Origin: Sesamum alatum
Taxonomy: Eukaryota; Streptophyta; Magnoliopsida; Lamiales; Pedaliaceae
Assembly: GCA_034509735.1 (NCBI GenBank)
Contig: JACGWO010000012.1
Coordinates: forward strand, 248,001 to 312,000
DNA length: 64,000 nucleotides
Reading direction: 5' to 3'
The position numbers were made by a program, and so were the translations under genes. The notes beneath the pieces are model-generated. The model was not told where the DNA came from, made no database searches, and saw only the letters and a program-made list of their open reading frames with translations. This document shows positions 24,919-35,498 of the stretch, piece after piece. The number at the start of each line of letters is the position of its first letter. Position 1 is the first letter of the stretch.

Positions 24919-25375
24919 ATGTTCCATTCAAGTGGGGAAAAGCACAAGAGAAAGCCTTTCAAAACCATAAAAGAGAAGCTTACTCATGCACCTTTGCTAG
25001 CCCTTCCCGACTTTGGTAAGACTTTTGAAATTGAGTGTGATGCAAGTGGGATTGGCATAGGAGGAGTTCTTTTGCAAGGAGGTAGACCGATTGCATATTT
25101 CAGCAAGAAGCTAAGTGGGCCGACACTTAACTACCCCACATATGACAAGGAGCTTTATGCATTGGTTAGAGTATTAGAAACTTGGCAACATTATTTGTGG
25201 CCAAAAGAGTTTGTGATACATTCTGATCATGAAGCACTCAAGTATATTAAAAGTCAAAGCAAGCTTAGCCGACGACATGCAAAGTGGATAGAGTTTATTG
25301 AGTCGTTTCCATATGTGATCAAACACAAGAAAGGTAAGGAGAACATTGTTGCTGATGCACTTTCAAGAAGCATTT
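24919..25375 (+). pseudogene. Gypsy RNase H
   Basis: It contains [20 protein letters not shown] (first Asp), [19 protein letters not shown] (Glu), [13 protein letters not shown] (Asp) and [11 protein letters not shown] (Asp), the four acidic positions of RNase H. An extra A near 24963 separates it from RT. At 25371 the frame runs into an 89-bp deletion whose ends share GAAG (compare 20311-20403 in copy 1). The deletion removes the linker between RNase H and integrase and shifts the frame. Confidence 0.88.
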
Positions 25376-26796
25376 GGAAATTGCACCCCAAGCAACGGAT
25401 GGGACAAATTCTATTTGCATGATGGGTTTTTATTTCGAGCCAACCAGCTTTGTGTTCCTAATTGTTCAACTCGTTTGTTATTGTTAAAGGAAGCACATTC
25501 TGGGGGTTTGATGGGTCACTTTGGTATTTCTAAGACTTTGGGAGTCTTGAGTGAACACTTTTATTGGCCCAAGATGCGTAGAGATGTTGAGAAATTTGTG
25601 GGGAAATGCATAGTTTGTCATAAGGCAAAATCAAAGCTTAATCCTCATGGATTGTACATGCCCCTCCCTATTCCCAGTGTACCTTGGGAAGATATTTCAA
25701 TGGACTTTGTTTTGGGATTGCCTAGGTCTAAGAGGGGAAGAGATTCTATTTTTTGTTGTTGTTGACAGATTTTCCAAAATGGCACACTTCATTGCATGCC
25801 ATAAAGTTGATGATGCTCTAATATTGCTAATCTTTTCTTTCAGGAAGTTGTGAGGCTCCATGGTATGCCAAGGACTATAGTGTCTGATCGAGATGCCAAG
25901 TTCCTTAGCTACTTTTGGAAAACTTTGTGGGGCAAGCTTTGGAACTAAGTTACTTTTCTCTACTACTTGTCATCCTCAAACTGACGGGCAAACCGAGGTG
26001 GTCAATAGGACACTTTCAACTTTGTTGCGAATAATTGTGAAGAAGAACTTGAGGAGTTTGGGAAGAGTGTCTACCGCACGTCGAGTTTGCTTACAATAGG
26101 GCTGTCCATTCTACTACTAAGTTTTCGCCGTTTCAAATTGTTTATGGTTTTAATCCTCTTGCACCTATTGATTTAACTCCTTTGCCTTTGCAGGAGAGAA
26201 TAAACATGGATGGAAAGAAACGTGCTGAATTTGTTAAGCAAATCCATGAGAAGGCAAAAAGTAATATTGAGAGGATGACTCAACAGTACGTGAACCGTGC
26301 AAACAAGGGAAGAAAACGAGTTATCTTTGAACCGGGGGACTTAGTCTGGTTGCATCTTAGAAAAGAGAGGTTTCCAGACAAACGGAAGTCCAAGCTCATG
26401 CCAAGAGGGGATGGACCATTTCGAGTCCTTGAAAGGATCAATGACAATGCTTACAAGCTTGAATTGCCCGGTGAGTATGGAGTGAGTGCTACTTTTAATG
26501 TTTCTGATCTTTCTCCTTTTTATGATACAGATAATGAAGAGTCGAGGACGACTCCTTTTCAAGAGGGGGAGGATGATGAGAACACTGAGGGCATCCAACG
26601 AGCTAAAGGCGTTCACGATCAATTGCACCAAGACTTAACAATTGGAAGTGGGCCAATGACAAGAGGAAGGTTGAAGAGAATGCAAGAAGCAATTCAAGCC
26701 CAATCCAACTTAATATTTGCTAATGGGATCAAGTCACAATTGGAGGCCCAACATGAGTGCTTAAATTCAATAATTCAAGCCCAAGGAAGCCCATAA
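25376..26796 (+). pseudogene. Gypsy integrase and pol C-terminus
   Basis: The zinc region is at about 25496-25626 ([12 protein letters not shown] and KCIVCHKAK), followed by [10 protein letters not shown] (about 25695), SDRDAKF (about 25885) and [12 protein letters not shown] (about 25980), which supply the D-D-E residues. The GPY/F-like C-terminal segment is GDLVWLHLRKERFPDKRKS and ATFNVSDLSPFY (26330-26525). Against the open copy 3 there are four one-base differences at short runs: +T near 25750, -C near 25817, +T near 25939 and +T near 26057. The frame then runs into the 3' LTR and stops at 26794, after PMTRGRLKRMQEAIQAQ. A canonical chromodomain is not evident to me. Confidence 0.88.
26561..26573 (+). 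promoter_or_regulatory. Gypsy polypurine tract
   Basis: AAGAGGGGGAGGA immediately precedes the LTR start TGATGAGAAC. It primes plus-strand synthesis. Here it lies inside the pol frame, which is open on both sides. The same tract precedes the LTR at 28924. Confidence 0.88.
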
Positions 26797-27405
26797 TAAG
26801 AGCCCAAATTCGTCCAAGTGCAGCCAAGTGGTCAAGGAAGACTTCTTAATCACATTCAAAGTGCATTTATCACATACAATGCACCAATTTTCGGATTCAC
26901 ATGGAAGACCATAGTTTTTACTCGTTTTTGACCAAGAATGCATAGTTTTTAGTCATATTTTGACTAATTATTGAATGTACATCCACCAAGGAGTCACTTG
27001 GGGTTATGTGTGGCCAATTTGGAAGTGTTTTAGGCCTATAAAAGGCATGTATCAGCATACAAACGGGAACAACCAAGATTTATCCAAGTTTAAGAAATAT
27101 TGAGAGAGTGTTCTCATATTTTGAAGAGTTTATATCCTATTTTCAGCTTTAGTGAAACATTGCTTTGTCAATCTAGCATATTAGGTTGGTGATTCAAATT
27201 CACAAAGCCCCCAATTCGTGCTCGACCCAAGTGTGTCGTTGTGTGGATTGGTTTACTCGTGCTCGTGGTTGGTTGAATGTTCTAAGTAGCAGGTCACGTT
27301 CCAATAACGTTGGTTGGCTATTTGCATTCCTCAGGTCACGGACCTCTTTATCCATTTCAAGCCTACGTCGTGAAGATCGGGCCACCCATGGTCGATACCA
27401 TATCA
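26574..27405 (+). repeat. Gypsy 3' LTR (832 bp)
   Basis: It runs from TGATGAGAACAC to GATACCATATCA. The boundaries are fixed by the solo LTR at 33695-34528, which has the same ends and a clean 5-bp TSD. The first 220 bp are also the end of the pol frame. A TATA box lies at 27036-27045. Instead of a TSD, a truncated RNase H of the next copy follows directly at 27406. Confidence 0.93.
27036..27045 (+). promoter_or_regulatory. TATA box of the gypsy LTR
   Basis: CTATAAAAGG in a GGCCTATAAAAGGCATG context. It is conserved in all three complete LTRs (also 29385-29394 and 34158-34167). Transcription would start a few tens of bases downstream, giving the U3/R limit. Confidence 0.78.
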
Positions 27406-28923
27406 GGATTGGCATAGGAGGAGTTCTTTTGCAAGGAGGTAGACCGATTGCATATTTCAGCGAGAAGCTAAGTGGGCCGACACTTAACTACCCCACATAT
27501 GACAAGGAGCTTTATGCATTGGTTAGAGTATTAGAAACTTGGCAACATTATTTGTGGCCAAAAGAGTTTGTGATACATTCTGATCATGAAGCACTCAAGT
27601 ATATTAAAAGTCAAAGCAAGCTTAGCCGACGACATGCAAAGTGGATAGAGTTTATTGAGTCGTTTCCATATGTGATCAAACACAAGAAAGGTAAGGAGAA
27701 CATTGTTGCTGATGCACTTTCAAAAGGTATGTTTTACTTTCAATGTTAGATGCTAAAATTCTTGGCTTTGAGTTCATCAAAGATCTGTATACTAATGATG
27801 TTGATTTTGGTGAAGCATTTGGAAATTGCACCCCAAGCAACGGATGGGACAAATTCTATTTGCATGATGGGTTTTTATTTCGAGCCAACCAGCTTTGTGT
27901 TCCTAATTGTTCAACTCGTTTGTTATTGTTAAAGGAAGCACATTCTGGGGGTTTGATGGGTCACTTTGGTATTTCTAAGACTTTGGGAGTCTTGAGTGAA
28001 CACTTTTATTGGCCAAAGATGCGTAGAGATGTTGAGAAGTTTGTGGGGAAATGCATAGTTTGTCATAAGGCAAAATCAAAGCTTAATTCTCATGGATTGT
28101 ACATGCCCCTCCCTATTCCTAGTGTACCTTGGGAAGATATTTCAATGGACTTTGTTTTGGGATTGCCTAGGTCTAAGAGGGGGAGAGATTCTATTTTTGT
28201 TGTTGTTGACAGATTTTCCAAAATGGCACACTTCATTGCATGCCATAAAGTTGATGATGCCTCTAATATTGCTAATCTTTTCTTTCAGGAAGTTGTGAGG
28301 CTCCATGGTATGCCAAGAACTATAGTGTCTGATCGAGATGCCAAGTTCCTTAGCTACTCCTGGAAAACTTTGTGGGGCAAGCTTGGAACTAAGTTACTTT
28401 TCTCTACTACTTGTCATCCTCAAACCGACAGGCAAACCGAGGTGGTCAATAGGACACTTTCAACTTTGTTGCGAATAATTGTGAAGAACTTGAGGAGTTG
28501 GGAAGAGTGTTTACCGCACGTCGAGTTTGCTTACAATATGGCTGTCCATTCTACTAAGTTTTCGCCATTTCAAATTGTTTATGGTTTTTAATCCTCTTGC
28601 ACCTATTGATTTAACTCCTTTGCCTTTGCAGGAGAGAGTAAACATGGATGGAAAGAAACGTGCTGAATTTGTTAAGCAAATCCATGAAAAGGCCAAACGT
28701 AATATCTTAGAAAAGAGAGGTTTCCGGACAAAAGGAAGTCCAAGCTCATGCCAAGAGGGGATGGACCATTTCGAGTCCTTGAAAGGATCAATGACAATGC
28801 TTACAAGCTTGAATTGCCCGGTGAGTATGGAGTAAGTGCTACTTTTAATGTTTCTGATCTTTCTCCTTTTTATGATGCAGATAATGAAGAGTCGAGGACG
28901 ACTCCTTTTCAAGAGGGGGAGGA
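27406..28923 (+). pseudogene. Gypsy pol fragment, copy 3 (RNase H end, integrase, C-terminus)
   Basis: It begins with [20 protein letters not shown] fused to the preceding LTR. RNase H runs to about 27720, where a one-base loss (CAAAAGG against CAAGAAGG) shifts the frame. The following 282-codon frame at 27743-28591 is the most intact integrase in the window: zinc region, MDF, SDRDAKF and QTEVVNRT are all in one frame. One codon near 28430 reads TDRQ instead of TDGQ. An extra T near 28588 breaks it, and about 95 bp are deleted near 28708 (between the AKRN and LRKERF parts). The remainder is open into the next LTR. Confidence 0.9.
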
Positions 28924-29752
28924 TGATGAGAACACCGAGGGCTTCCAACGAGCTAAAGAAATTCAAGATCAATTGCACCAAGACTTAACCATTGGAAGTG
29001 GGCCAATGACAAGAGGAAGGTTGAAGAGAATGCAAGAAGCAATTCAAGCCCAATCCAACTTAATATTTGCTAATGGGATCAAGTCACAATTGGAGGCCCA
29101 ACATGAGTGCTTAATTTCAATAATTCAAGCCCAAGGAAGCCATAATAAGAGCCCAAATTCGTCCAAGTGCAGCCAAGTGGTCAAAGAAGACCTCTTAATC
29201 ACATCCAAAGTGCATTTATCACATACAATGCACCAATTTTCGGATTCACATGGAAGACCATAACTTTCACTCGTTTTTGACCAAGAATGCATAGTTTTTA
29301 GTCACATTTTGACTAATTATTGAATGTACATCCACCAAGGAGTCAGTTGGGGATATGTGTGGTCAATTTGGAAGTGTTTTAGGCCTATAAAAGGCATGTA
29401 TCAGCATGCAAACGGGAAGAACCAAGAGATATCCAAGTTTAAGAAATATTGAGAGAGTTCTCATATTTTGGATAGTTTATATCCTATTTTCAGCTTTAGT
29501 GAAACCTTGCTTTGTCAATCTAGCATATTAGATTGGTGATTCAAATTCATAAAGCCCCCAATTCATGCTCGACCCAAGTGTGTCGTTGTGTGGATTGGTT
29601 TACTCGTGCTCGTGGTTGGTTGAATGTTCTAAGTAGCAGGTCACGTTCATATAACGTTGGTTGGCTATTTACATTCCTCAGGTCACGGACCTTTTTAACT
29701 ATTGCAAGCCTACGTCGTGAAGATCGGGCCACCCATGGTCGATACCATATCA
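28924..29752 (+). repeat. Gypsy 3' LTR of copy 3 (829 bp)
   Basis: It has the same ends as the other LTRs (TGATGAGAACAC and GATACCATATCA) with a PPT at 28911-28923. It has more substitutions against the 26574 copy than the solo LTR has, for example GGGCTTCCAACG and TTTTTAACTATTGCAAGCC. LINE-a ORF1 sequence follows at once, so no TSD can be seen. TATA box at 29385-29394. Confidence 0.92.
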
Positions 29753-29844
29753 TTCCTCCACCGCCATTGAAGGAGGAATCGGCGAGGATGAAGAGGATCA
29801 TGTTGCTGTTTGTGATTTGGGCGCTACCCCCAAGCGATCCTCAA

Positions 29845-31862
29845 CGATGGAGGAGGATCTTGAGAGTTTTCGAAAAGACTTCAACATGGCTGAATTTGTT
29901 TCTCTTGCAACAAGAATCATTGATAAAGGTGACTCTCATGGATTAGAAGCTTTGAAACTTGTCAAGGAATCATGGCAAGAACAATATGGCTCCCTCCCGC
30001 CGGAAGATTCTCGGATTTTGATGGCTCCGCCAGCCCTCAAGCCCGCCTCCGAGCATGAACTCACCCCATATCACATCCCTCTTGAGCCAAGACGTGCTAG
30101 GATGAATATCTCTCACATCCCGCCGGCGAACTCGCAGGTGACTCTTCAACTTCCACCACTGCCTGTTAGGGTTTTTGAGCCAACCCTTTGGTTGCTGAAC
30201 ATGGTGTCTCTTCGCCTTCTTTGGGGGCTGCTGGAGGCCTTTTCACCTCCATTCCACATGCTGAAAACGTTCATAAAACAAGCTCACATTCGCCGGTTGT
30301 TTGCTCCCTCCCCGTGCCACCGAACATGGAATCTCCTCCTCCATCTTTGAGTGTTAGACCAGCAGCGCCTCCTTCATATCTGGATGCTCTTAGGCGCTGC
30401 TCCAGCAACCTTAAGCAAAGGAATTCTTCCTTGCAGCCGAATAAGACTAACAGTCCAACCCTTGGCCACCATCGGAAATCAGACTTCGGCTTTTGATTCA
30501 GCTCTTAACTCATCTTCAATCAACACTCATGTTGAAGCTAAAGGTAATCATGACTCTCCGTCCTCTTTCATGCAAGATTCGCCCATCACTTTGGCTGCAA
30601 AAAGTGCTTCGGTTGCCCCGGATGTAAATGCTGGCTCTCCAATTGCTCCAGGCCTTCGTATTGATCCATCTAAAGATTTTTGATCCGGCTACGCTGTTCT
30701 TGCCTTATTCATCTCCTGAATTGAATATTCCGAGAGGTCTGAATACGCCGTTCTTGCCTTATTACAACCACCACCCGATATCAAAGAAGTTACAACCACC
30801 ACCAACGGTTTCTTCTTCACATTTGTGAACAATCAAAAAAGAAGTCCTTGCGGTTTATTCCACCGGAACTCCAAAACGGAGAAGTGATTGTTAGGCCCTC
30901 CCTTGACATGATAAAAAATGGCTCTAAACGGTGGGAAAATACAGCGGTTCGATATCTACTTGGTCGCAAACCCCTTTCTTCCCATTCCGGGACTTCATTC
31001 ACGCAAGTTGGCCCGGTATCAAAGAAGTTACAACCACCACCAACGGTTTCTTCTTCACATTTGAAAATGCTTCGGCTATGGATGAGATTATTGAGAGCGG
31101 CCCTTGGCTCTTCCAAGGACAGCCCATTGTTCTTCAAAGATGGGAACCGGGAATGGTCTTAAGAAAGCAAAGCCATACTCAATTCCCTGTTTGGATCCGC
31201 ATTTGGCACCTTCCTGTTGAACTATGGACAGATGAGGGTTTGAGCACCATTGCTAGCGGTATTGGCAAACCACTTTACAATGATGCTATCACAAAGGCAT
31301 GCACGAGATTGGATTTCGCTCGTGTATGCGTTATGTTGGATTACTCCTCTACTCTTCCCAAGCACCTTATCATCATGATCCCTTCAGAGGACGGATCGGA
31401 ATCCCCATGCCGAATTGATATTGAATATGAATGGATCCGTCCTAAATGTCAAACATGTTGCTCCCTCGGACATTCGGCCAAGGCTTGTCCTTCATTGAAG
31501 AAGCCGACAAAACAACTGTCGGCTATCTACACTCCGAAACAAGCCCCTCCTCGGACCACAACATCCGAGAATGCTCTGGTGAGCACCATTCCAGAACAGA
31601 CACTTCAGAAACACCTGGCTCCTCCCCCAACCCTCGAGCCTCATCTCCCGTGGATTCTTCGACTTGCACTCTTGCGCATTCCCCAGCACCTTCTGATCGC
31701 CCTCCTCGGGCTTCCACCGACGGCTTTGCTCCTCCCCCAGATGGGAACATTGAGTGCATCCCCACCCATAATCCTTTTGATGCTCTCGGTGAGCTACCTC
31801 TTGATGCTGATTTGACCTCTCCGGGCCCTAACAAACGCAGCCCACCGCAAGGTTACAAATGA
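29845..31862 (+). pseudogene. LINE-a ORF1 (DUF4283 and CCHC RNA-binding protein)
   Basis: The start is taken at the ATG of MEEDLESFRKDFNMAEF, although the same frame is open upstream to the junction at 29751. A proline-rich, poorly conserved linker (30000-30830) is followed by a DUF4283-like domain (GSKRWENTAVRYLLGRKP, then ESGPWLFQGQP, 30900-31170). A CCHC knuckle follows (CQTCCSLGHSAKAC, 31449-31490), then a Ser/Pro-rich tail ending NPFDALGEL...GYK. The frame changes near 30350, 30500-30850, 30970 and 31580. A block of about 50 bp at 30780-30827 is repeated at 31018-31063. In the family this protein binds LINE RNA. Its stop overlaps the ORF2 start as ATGA at 31859-31862. Confidence 0.85.
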
Positions 31863-32566
31863 TTAGAGCAGCTGCTTGGAATGTGCGGGGTCTTAATCGC
31901 CAAGACCACCAACAAGCTGTTGCTTCGCTTGTCCATGAATTTCTACTCCACCTTATTGGTCTCCTTGAATCACGAGTCTCCCACCCCAATATTAATCGAA
32001 TAAAGGTACGCTTACTCCCCAATTGGAGCTGGTTTATTGACTATTCTGGGCCCGGTAACCATTTATGGATTGTGTGGAATAATTCTGAACTTGATATTGA
32101 TGTTGTTGACTCTAGGCCCCAATTTGTGCATTGCCATGTCACCATGCGTTGCTCGCATGATTTTTGCTTTATTACCTTTGCTTACGGTGCAAATGATTCT
32201 ATCGCTCGCCGCGATCTCTGGTCTAAACTATATGAACTCTCTTTTTCTACTGTTGCTTTTCCTTGGCTTGTCCTTGGTGATTTCAATGTTGTTGTTGACT
32301 TGAATGAAGTCTGTGGTGTTTCAGGGGATATTCGAATGGGCATGGAGGAATTTAGCAACTGCATCTCTTGCTCTGGTTTATTACATCTTCCCACCTCTGG
32401 AGCGCGCTTCACTTGGCATAATTGTAGTGACGGGGCTCACAGCCTTTGGAAGCGCCTTGATTGTGCTTTGGTATGATGAATGGATTTCCAAATGGCCTGG
32501 ATCATCTATTTTCTGCGGCAGTCCCCGGACTTCAGACCATTCTCCTCTTGTTCTTCAGGGACATGC
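31859..32566 (+). pseudogene. LINE-a ORF2 N-terminus: APE-type endonuclease
   Basis: MIRAAAWNVRGLNRQ opens the protein, with the Asn of the WNVRG motif near residue 9. Catalytic Glu is in LLESRVSH (about residue 40), the LGDFN motif (Asp and Asn) is near residue 143, ARFTWHN near 190 and RLDCAL near 200. SDHSPLV follows at 32529-32550 after a one-base shift near 32473. This is the nuclease that nicks T-rich target DNA to prime reverse transcription. Apart from that shift it looks intact until the LTR element interrupts it at 32567. Confidence 0.9.
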
Positions 32567-33272
32567 TGAAGGAAACCGGATCGGCCCGGGAACGCGGCGG
32601 AAGCGCGGCGGAGATAAAAACGTGCAGAATAAAATAATTTAAATCGCATTCAAGGGGTGTTCCCTTGAACGTTCCCGGGCTATCGATGTATAAACACAGA
32701 ATATAAACATATACAAAATAAGTACGCATTCGTGGCTATAGAATAAAGAAGAAATCGAGAGCATAAATATAAATCGGAATACCTTTCTCGATTTTGTATT
32801 TTAATCGACTACACGCATTGATTCCCCCGACGTTCGTCCACACGAGGTCCCAACGTAGAGATCCTCTAACGTAGTCCACACCACACCAGGAGAGATCTCG
32901 TTTTTCCTGCTAGAAAAAATGGATCTAGATGATGAAATCAAAGAAGAGATTACACTATCAAATTAGTGTTCCTTCTTGATCTTACTTTGTTCTTCAATTG
33001 ATCCTAGATCAATGAAGCAACAAAGAGAATTTAGAGAGTAGAGAGAGAGAGAGAGAGAGTGTATGGAGAGTTTAGATGAATAATGAAATTCATCATCAAT
33101 AAGTGTTAGTATATACTCATATATTATACATAATTTATGTGATCAAATCATACCAAAAGGGAAGGGCTTGATTGGAGTTGGTTTGTCTCTTACCAAAAGA
33201 GACAAGTCAACTAACACCTAGCATCCAACATGGTTAATTTTTGCTCCCTCCAGGTGGCAATTTTCAGCCATG

Positions 33273-33282
33273 CTTATATAGG
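33273..33282 (-). promoter_or_regulatory. Candidate TATA box in the gag-only element's 3' LTR
   Basis: On the minus strand it reads CCTATATAAG, in the same direction as the element. The equivalent position in the upstream (5') LTR, 41515-41524, reads CCTAAATAAG, a weakened box. Only position and motif support it. Confidence 0.5.
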
Positions 33283-33689
33283 GAAGAAGTCCAACTTCTT
33301 CATATTCCATAAATGGAATTAACACACCTCTTGGGTCAAAAATTAACGGACCGGGTTCTACCGTAATCCAATTACGACAAACTCAAAATTAAATTCAATT
33401 TAATATGATGTCCACTTAAATAAGTCCTGTTGATCTTTTACTCCAATTAAAAGATCCAACATCTCAAATTTCCATATTAATCGATAAATCTTATCCGATT
33501 AAACGAGGGCTCGATACAATATCGGCCCGTCCATCCAATGAACAATCCCTTAAGTAATCCAATTACTTATCATCATCTGAAATTGACTGCAAGTCAATTC
33601 CTTCACCTCCTTGGTGATTTGTGTGTGACCCTTTAGGTTCACCCTCTGCTAGACTTGGGCTCGTGTCCAACAGGAGTCCGTCACCATGG

Positions 33690-34533
33690 GTAGCTGATGA
33701 GAACACTGAGGGCATCCAACGAGCTAAAGGCGTTCACGATCAATTGCACCAAGACTTAACAATTGGAAGTGGGCCAATGACAAGAGGAAGGTTGAAGAGA
33801 ATGCAAGAAGCAATTCAAGCCCAATCCAACTTAATATTTGCTAATGGGATCAAGTCACAATTGGAGGCCCAACATGAGTGCTTAATTTCAATAATTCAAG
33901 CCCAAGGAAGCCCATAATAAGAGCCCAAATTCGTCCAAGTGCAGCCAAGTGGTCAAGGAAGACTTCTTAATCACATTCAAAGTGCATTTATCACATACAA
34001 TGCACCAATTTTCGGATTCACATGGAAGACCATAGTTTTTACTCGTTTTTTGACCAAGAATGCATAGTTTTTAGTCATATTTTGACTAATTATTGAATGT
34101 ACATCCACCAAGGAGTCACTTGGGGTTATGTGTGGTCAATTTGGAAGTGTTTTAGGCCTATAAAAGGCATGTATCAGCATACAAACGAGAAGAACCAAGA
34201 TTTATCCAAGTTTAAGAAATATTGAGAGAGAGTTCTCATATTTTGAAGAGTTTATATCCTATTTTCAGCTTTAGTGAAGCCTTGCTTTGTCAATCTAGCA
34301 TATTAGGTTTGGTGATTCAAATTCACAAAGCCCCCAATTCGTGCTCGACCCAAGTGTGTCGTTGTGTGGATTGGTTTACTCGTGCTCGTGGTTGGTTGAA
34401 TGTTCTAAGTAGCAGGTCACGTTCCAATAACGTTGGTTGGCTATTTGCATTCCTCAGGTCACGGACCTCTTTATCCATTTCAAGCCTACGTCGTGAAGAT
34501 CGGGCCACCCATGGTCGATACCATATCAGTAGC
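33690..34533 (+). mobile_element. Solo gypsy LTR with TSD GTAGC
   Basis: A single complete LTR (33695-34528, 834 bp) lies between GTAGC at 33690-33694 and 34529-34533. The partner LTR reads straight through this place (CCATGGGCGACCATC at about 41902-41916). It differs from the 3' LTR at 26574-27405 at only a handful of sites in the stretches I compared, so the insertion is recent relative to its host. Recombination between two LTRs of a full element would leave this product. Confidence 0.95.
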
Positions 34534-35486
34534 CGTCTAGCAACGGTCCATGGTACTAGAGACTAGGTGAATGTTGGAGTGAACATTTAGGCGCCGATTC
34601 CGTACGGGTATGGTCCTACTGTCGACCGTCTCCCGGCCTTAGTCTAGAGTATGGAATTGGGCATCAGTTCCCATCCTTGACTAGGCAATTATGCCTCATA
34701 CCCGAGATGCGTTTACTCTATCGATCGATGTAGGAAACCCTTTCCTACTCAATCAATTGTTATGGCCATAGACTTTCAGAGTCTAAACCATCTCAGAGAG
34801 CATAGGAGACATCACCGTCATGTACTGACAGGGGACAGATCTTATCTTGAAATCCACCGTCGTCGCTACATACTACAACTGCACTGGACAAGGCTTATAA
34901 TGACCATCTTACAGAATGATCACCTCTCTCGCAGATCCAAGATACAGTCTTCATATGCACGTGACTGCCATGATTCCTCAAGTCCGAGGACTAATCCCGT
35001 ACTATCGGAACCGGGAATTCCAGTCTTGCCGACCAAGCCTCCAAGGCTTCCATATGACGATTCCCGCGAGTCACTTCAGTCAGTCGACCACCTTGTCAAC
35101 TAACCCACTAAAATTGCATAGACGACCTTCGTCTGTCGCTGATGAAACTCGGCACTCACCCAGTGAATGCAATACTTAGTGTAAGTCTCAATAGGAACTC
35201 GATGCCCAATCTCGAGGTCCTCGACTTGGAATGTTTCAGACCAATCCTCAGAAGTTGATTTCATAGCCGCCATCCAATGCGCAACCCAACTACATGGGTT
35301 ATCCAATTGGTCTGTGGGCATTTGTAGTGACGTTGAAACGCCGTTTCAACGTTCGTAGTAAGCACAACAAACACTGTGCCAGTGATGAATACTTACTCTA
35401 TTCATTAGGATAATATCGTATTAATAAAGATTAACGAATAGTTCCCAAAATCGCCAATCCTGGCTTTCTGGTCACCTATTCTAACA

Positions 35487-35498
35487 ATCTCCCACTTG
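35487..35498 (-). promoter_or_regulatory. Polypurine tract of the gag-only element
   Basis: Minus-strand AAGTGGGAGAT lies directly before the 3' LTR start TGTTAGAATAGG. AAGTGGGAGATTGTT is a junction widely seen in plant copia-type elements. It confirms the minus orientation given by the PBS. Confidence 0.82.

Larger units (their letters stand above)
21274..27405 (+). mobile_element. Ty3/gypsy chromovirus-type retrotransposon, nearly complete interior
   Basis: The order is: 94-bp remnant of the 5' LTR, PBS, purine-rich leader, gag, protease, RT, RNase H, integrase, PPT and 3' LTR. Integrase after RNase H identifies Ty3/gypsy. The pol frame continues about 73 codons into the 3' LTR and ends in QAQGSP. 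That feature, the absence of an obvious chromodomain and the style of the C-terminus suggest the CRM branch of chromoviruses, but the clade is an inference. It is flanked by partial pol copies of the same family on both sides, so it is not a clean insertion. All frames carry small indels. Confidence 0.88.
29753..32566 (+). mobile_element. LINE-a, long copy, left part (ORF1 and endonuclease)
   Basis: This is the only LINE here with ORF1. It starts in an already open ORF1 frame against the gypsy LTR end, so its 5' UTR is missing. It is interrupted in ORF2 by the gag-only LTR element. The sequence resumes at 42874 after a CATGC duplication: the peptide SDHSPLVLQGHA reads across 32530-32566 into 42879 once the insertion is ignored. 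The element then continues to 44138. Confidence 0.93.
32567..35486 (-). repeat. 3' LTR of the gag-only element (interrupted by a solo gypsy LTR)
   Basis: Without the nested gypsy LTR and its TSD copy (839 bp) it is about 2.08 kb, against 2186 bp for the partner at 40688-42873. On the plus strand it runs from TGAAGGAAACCGGATCGG to CACCTATTCTAACA. It lacks about 100 bp present in the partner at about 41277-41380. It contains a (GA)n run at 33041-33059 and a minus-strand TATA box at 33273-33282. The open frame at 34762-35103 recurs in the other LTR only because the LTRs are copies; I do not call it a gene. Confidence 0.92.

Noticed and set aside
34762..35179. Open frames in the gag-only LTR that recur at 42282-42561.
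   Set aside because: The recurrence is explained by the two LTRs being copies of one sequence. The frames differ by indels and have no recognised domain.
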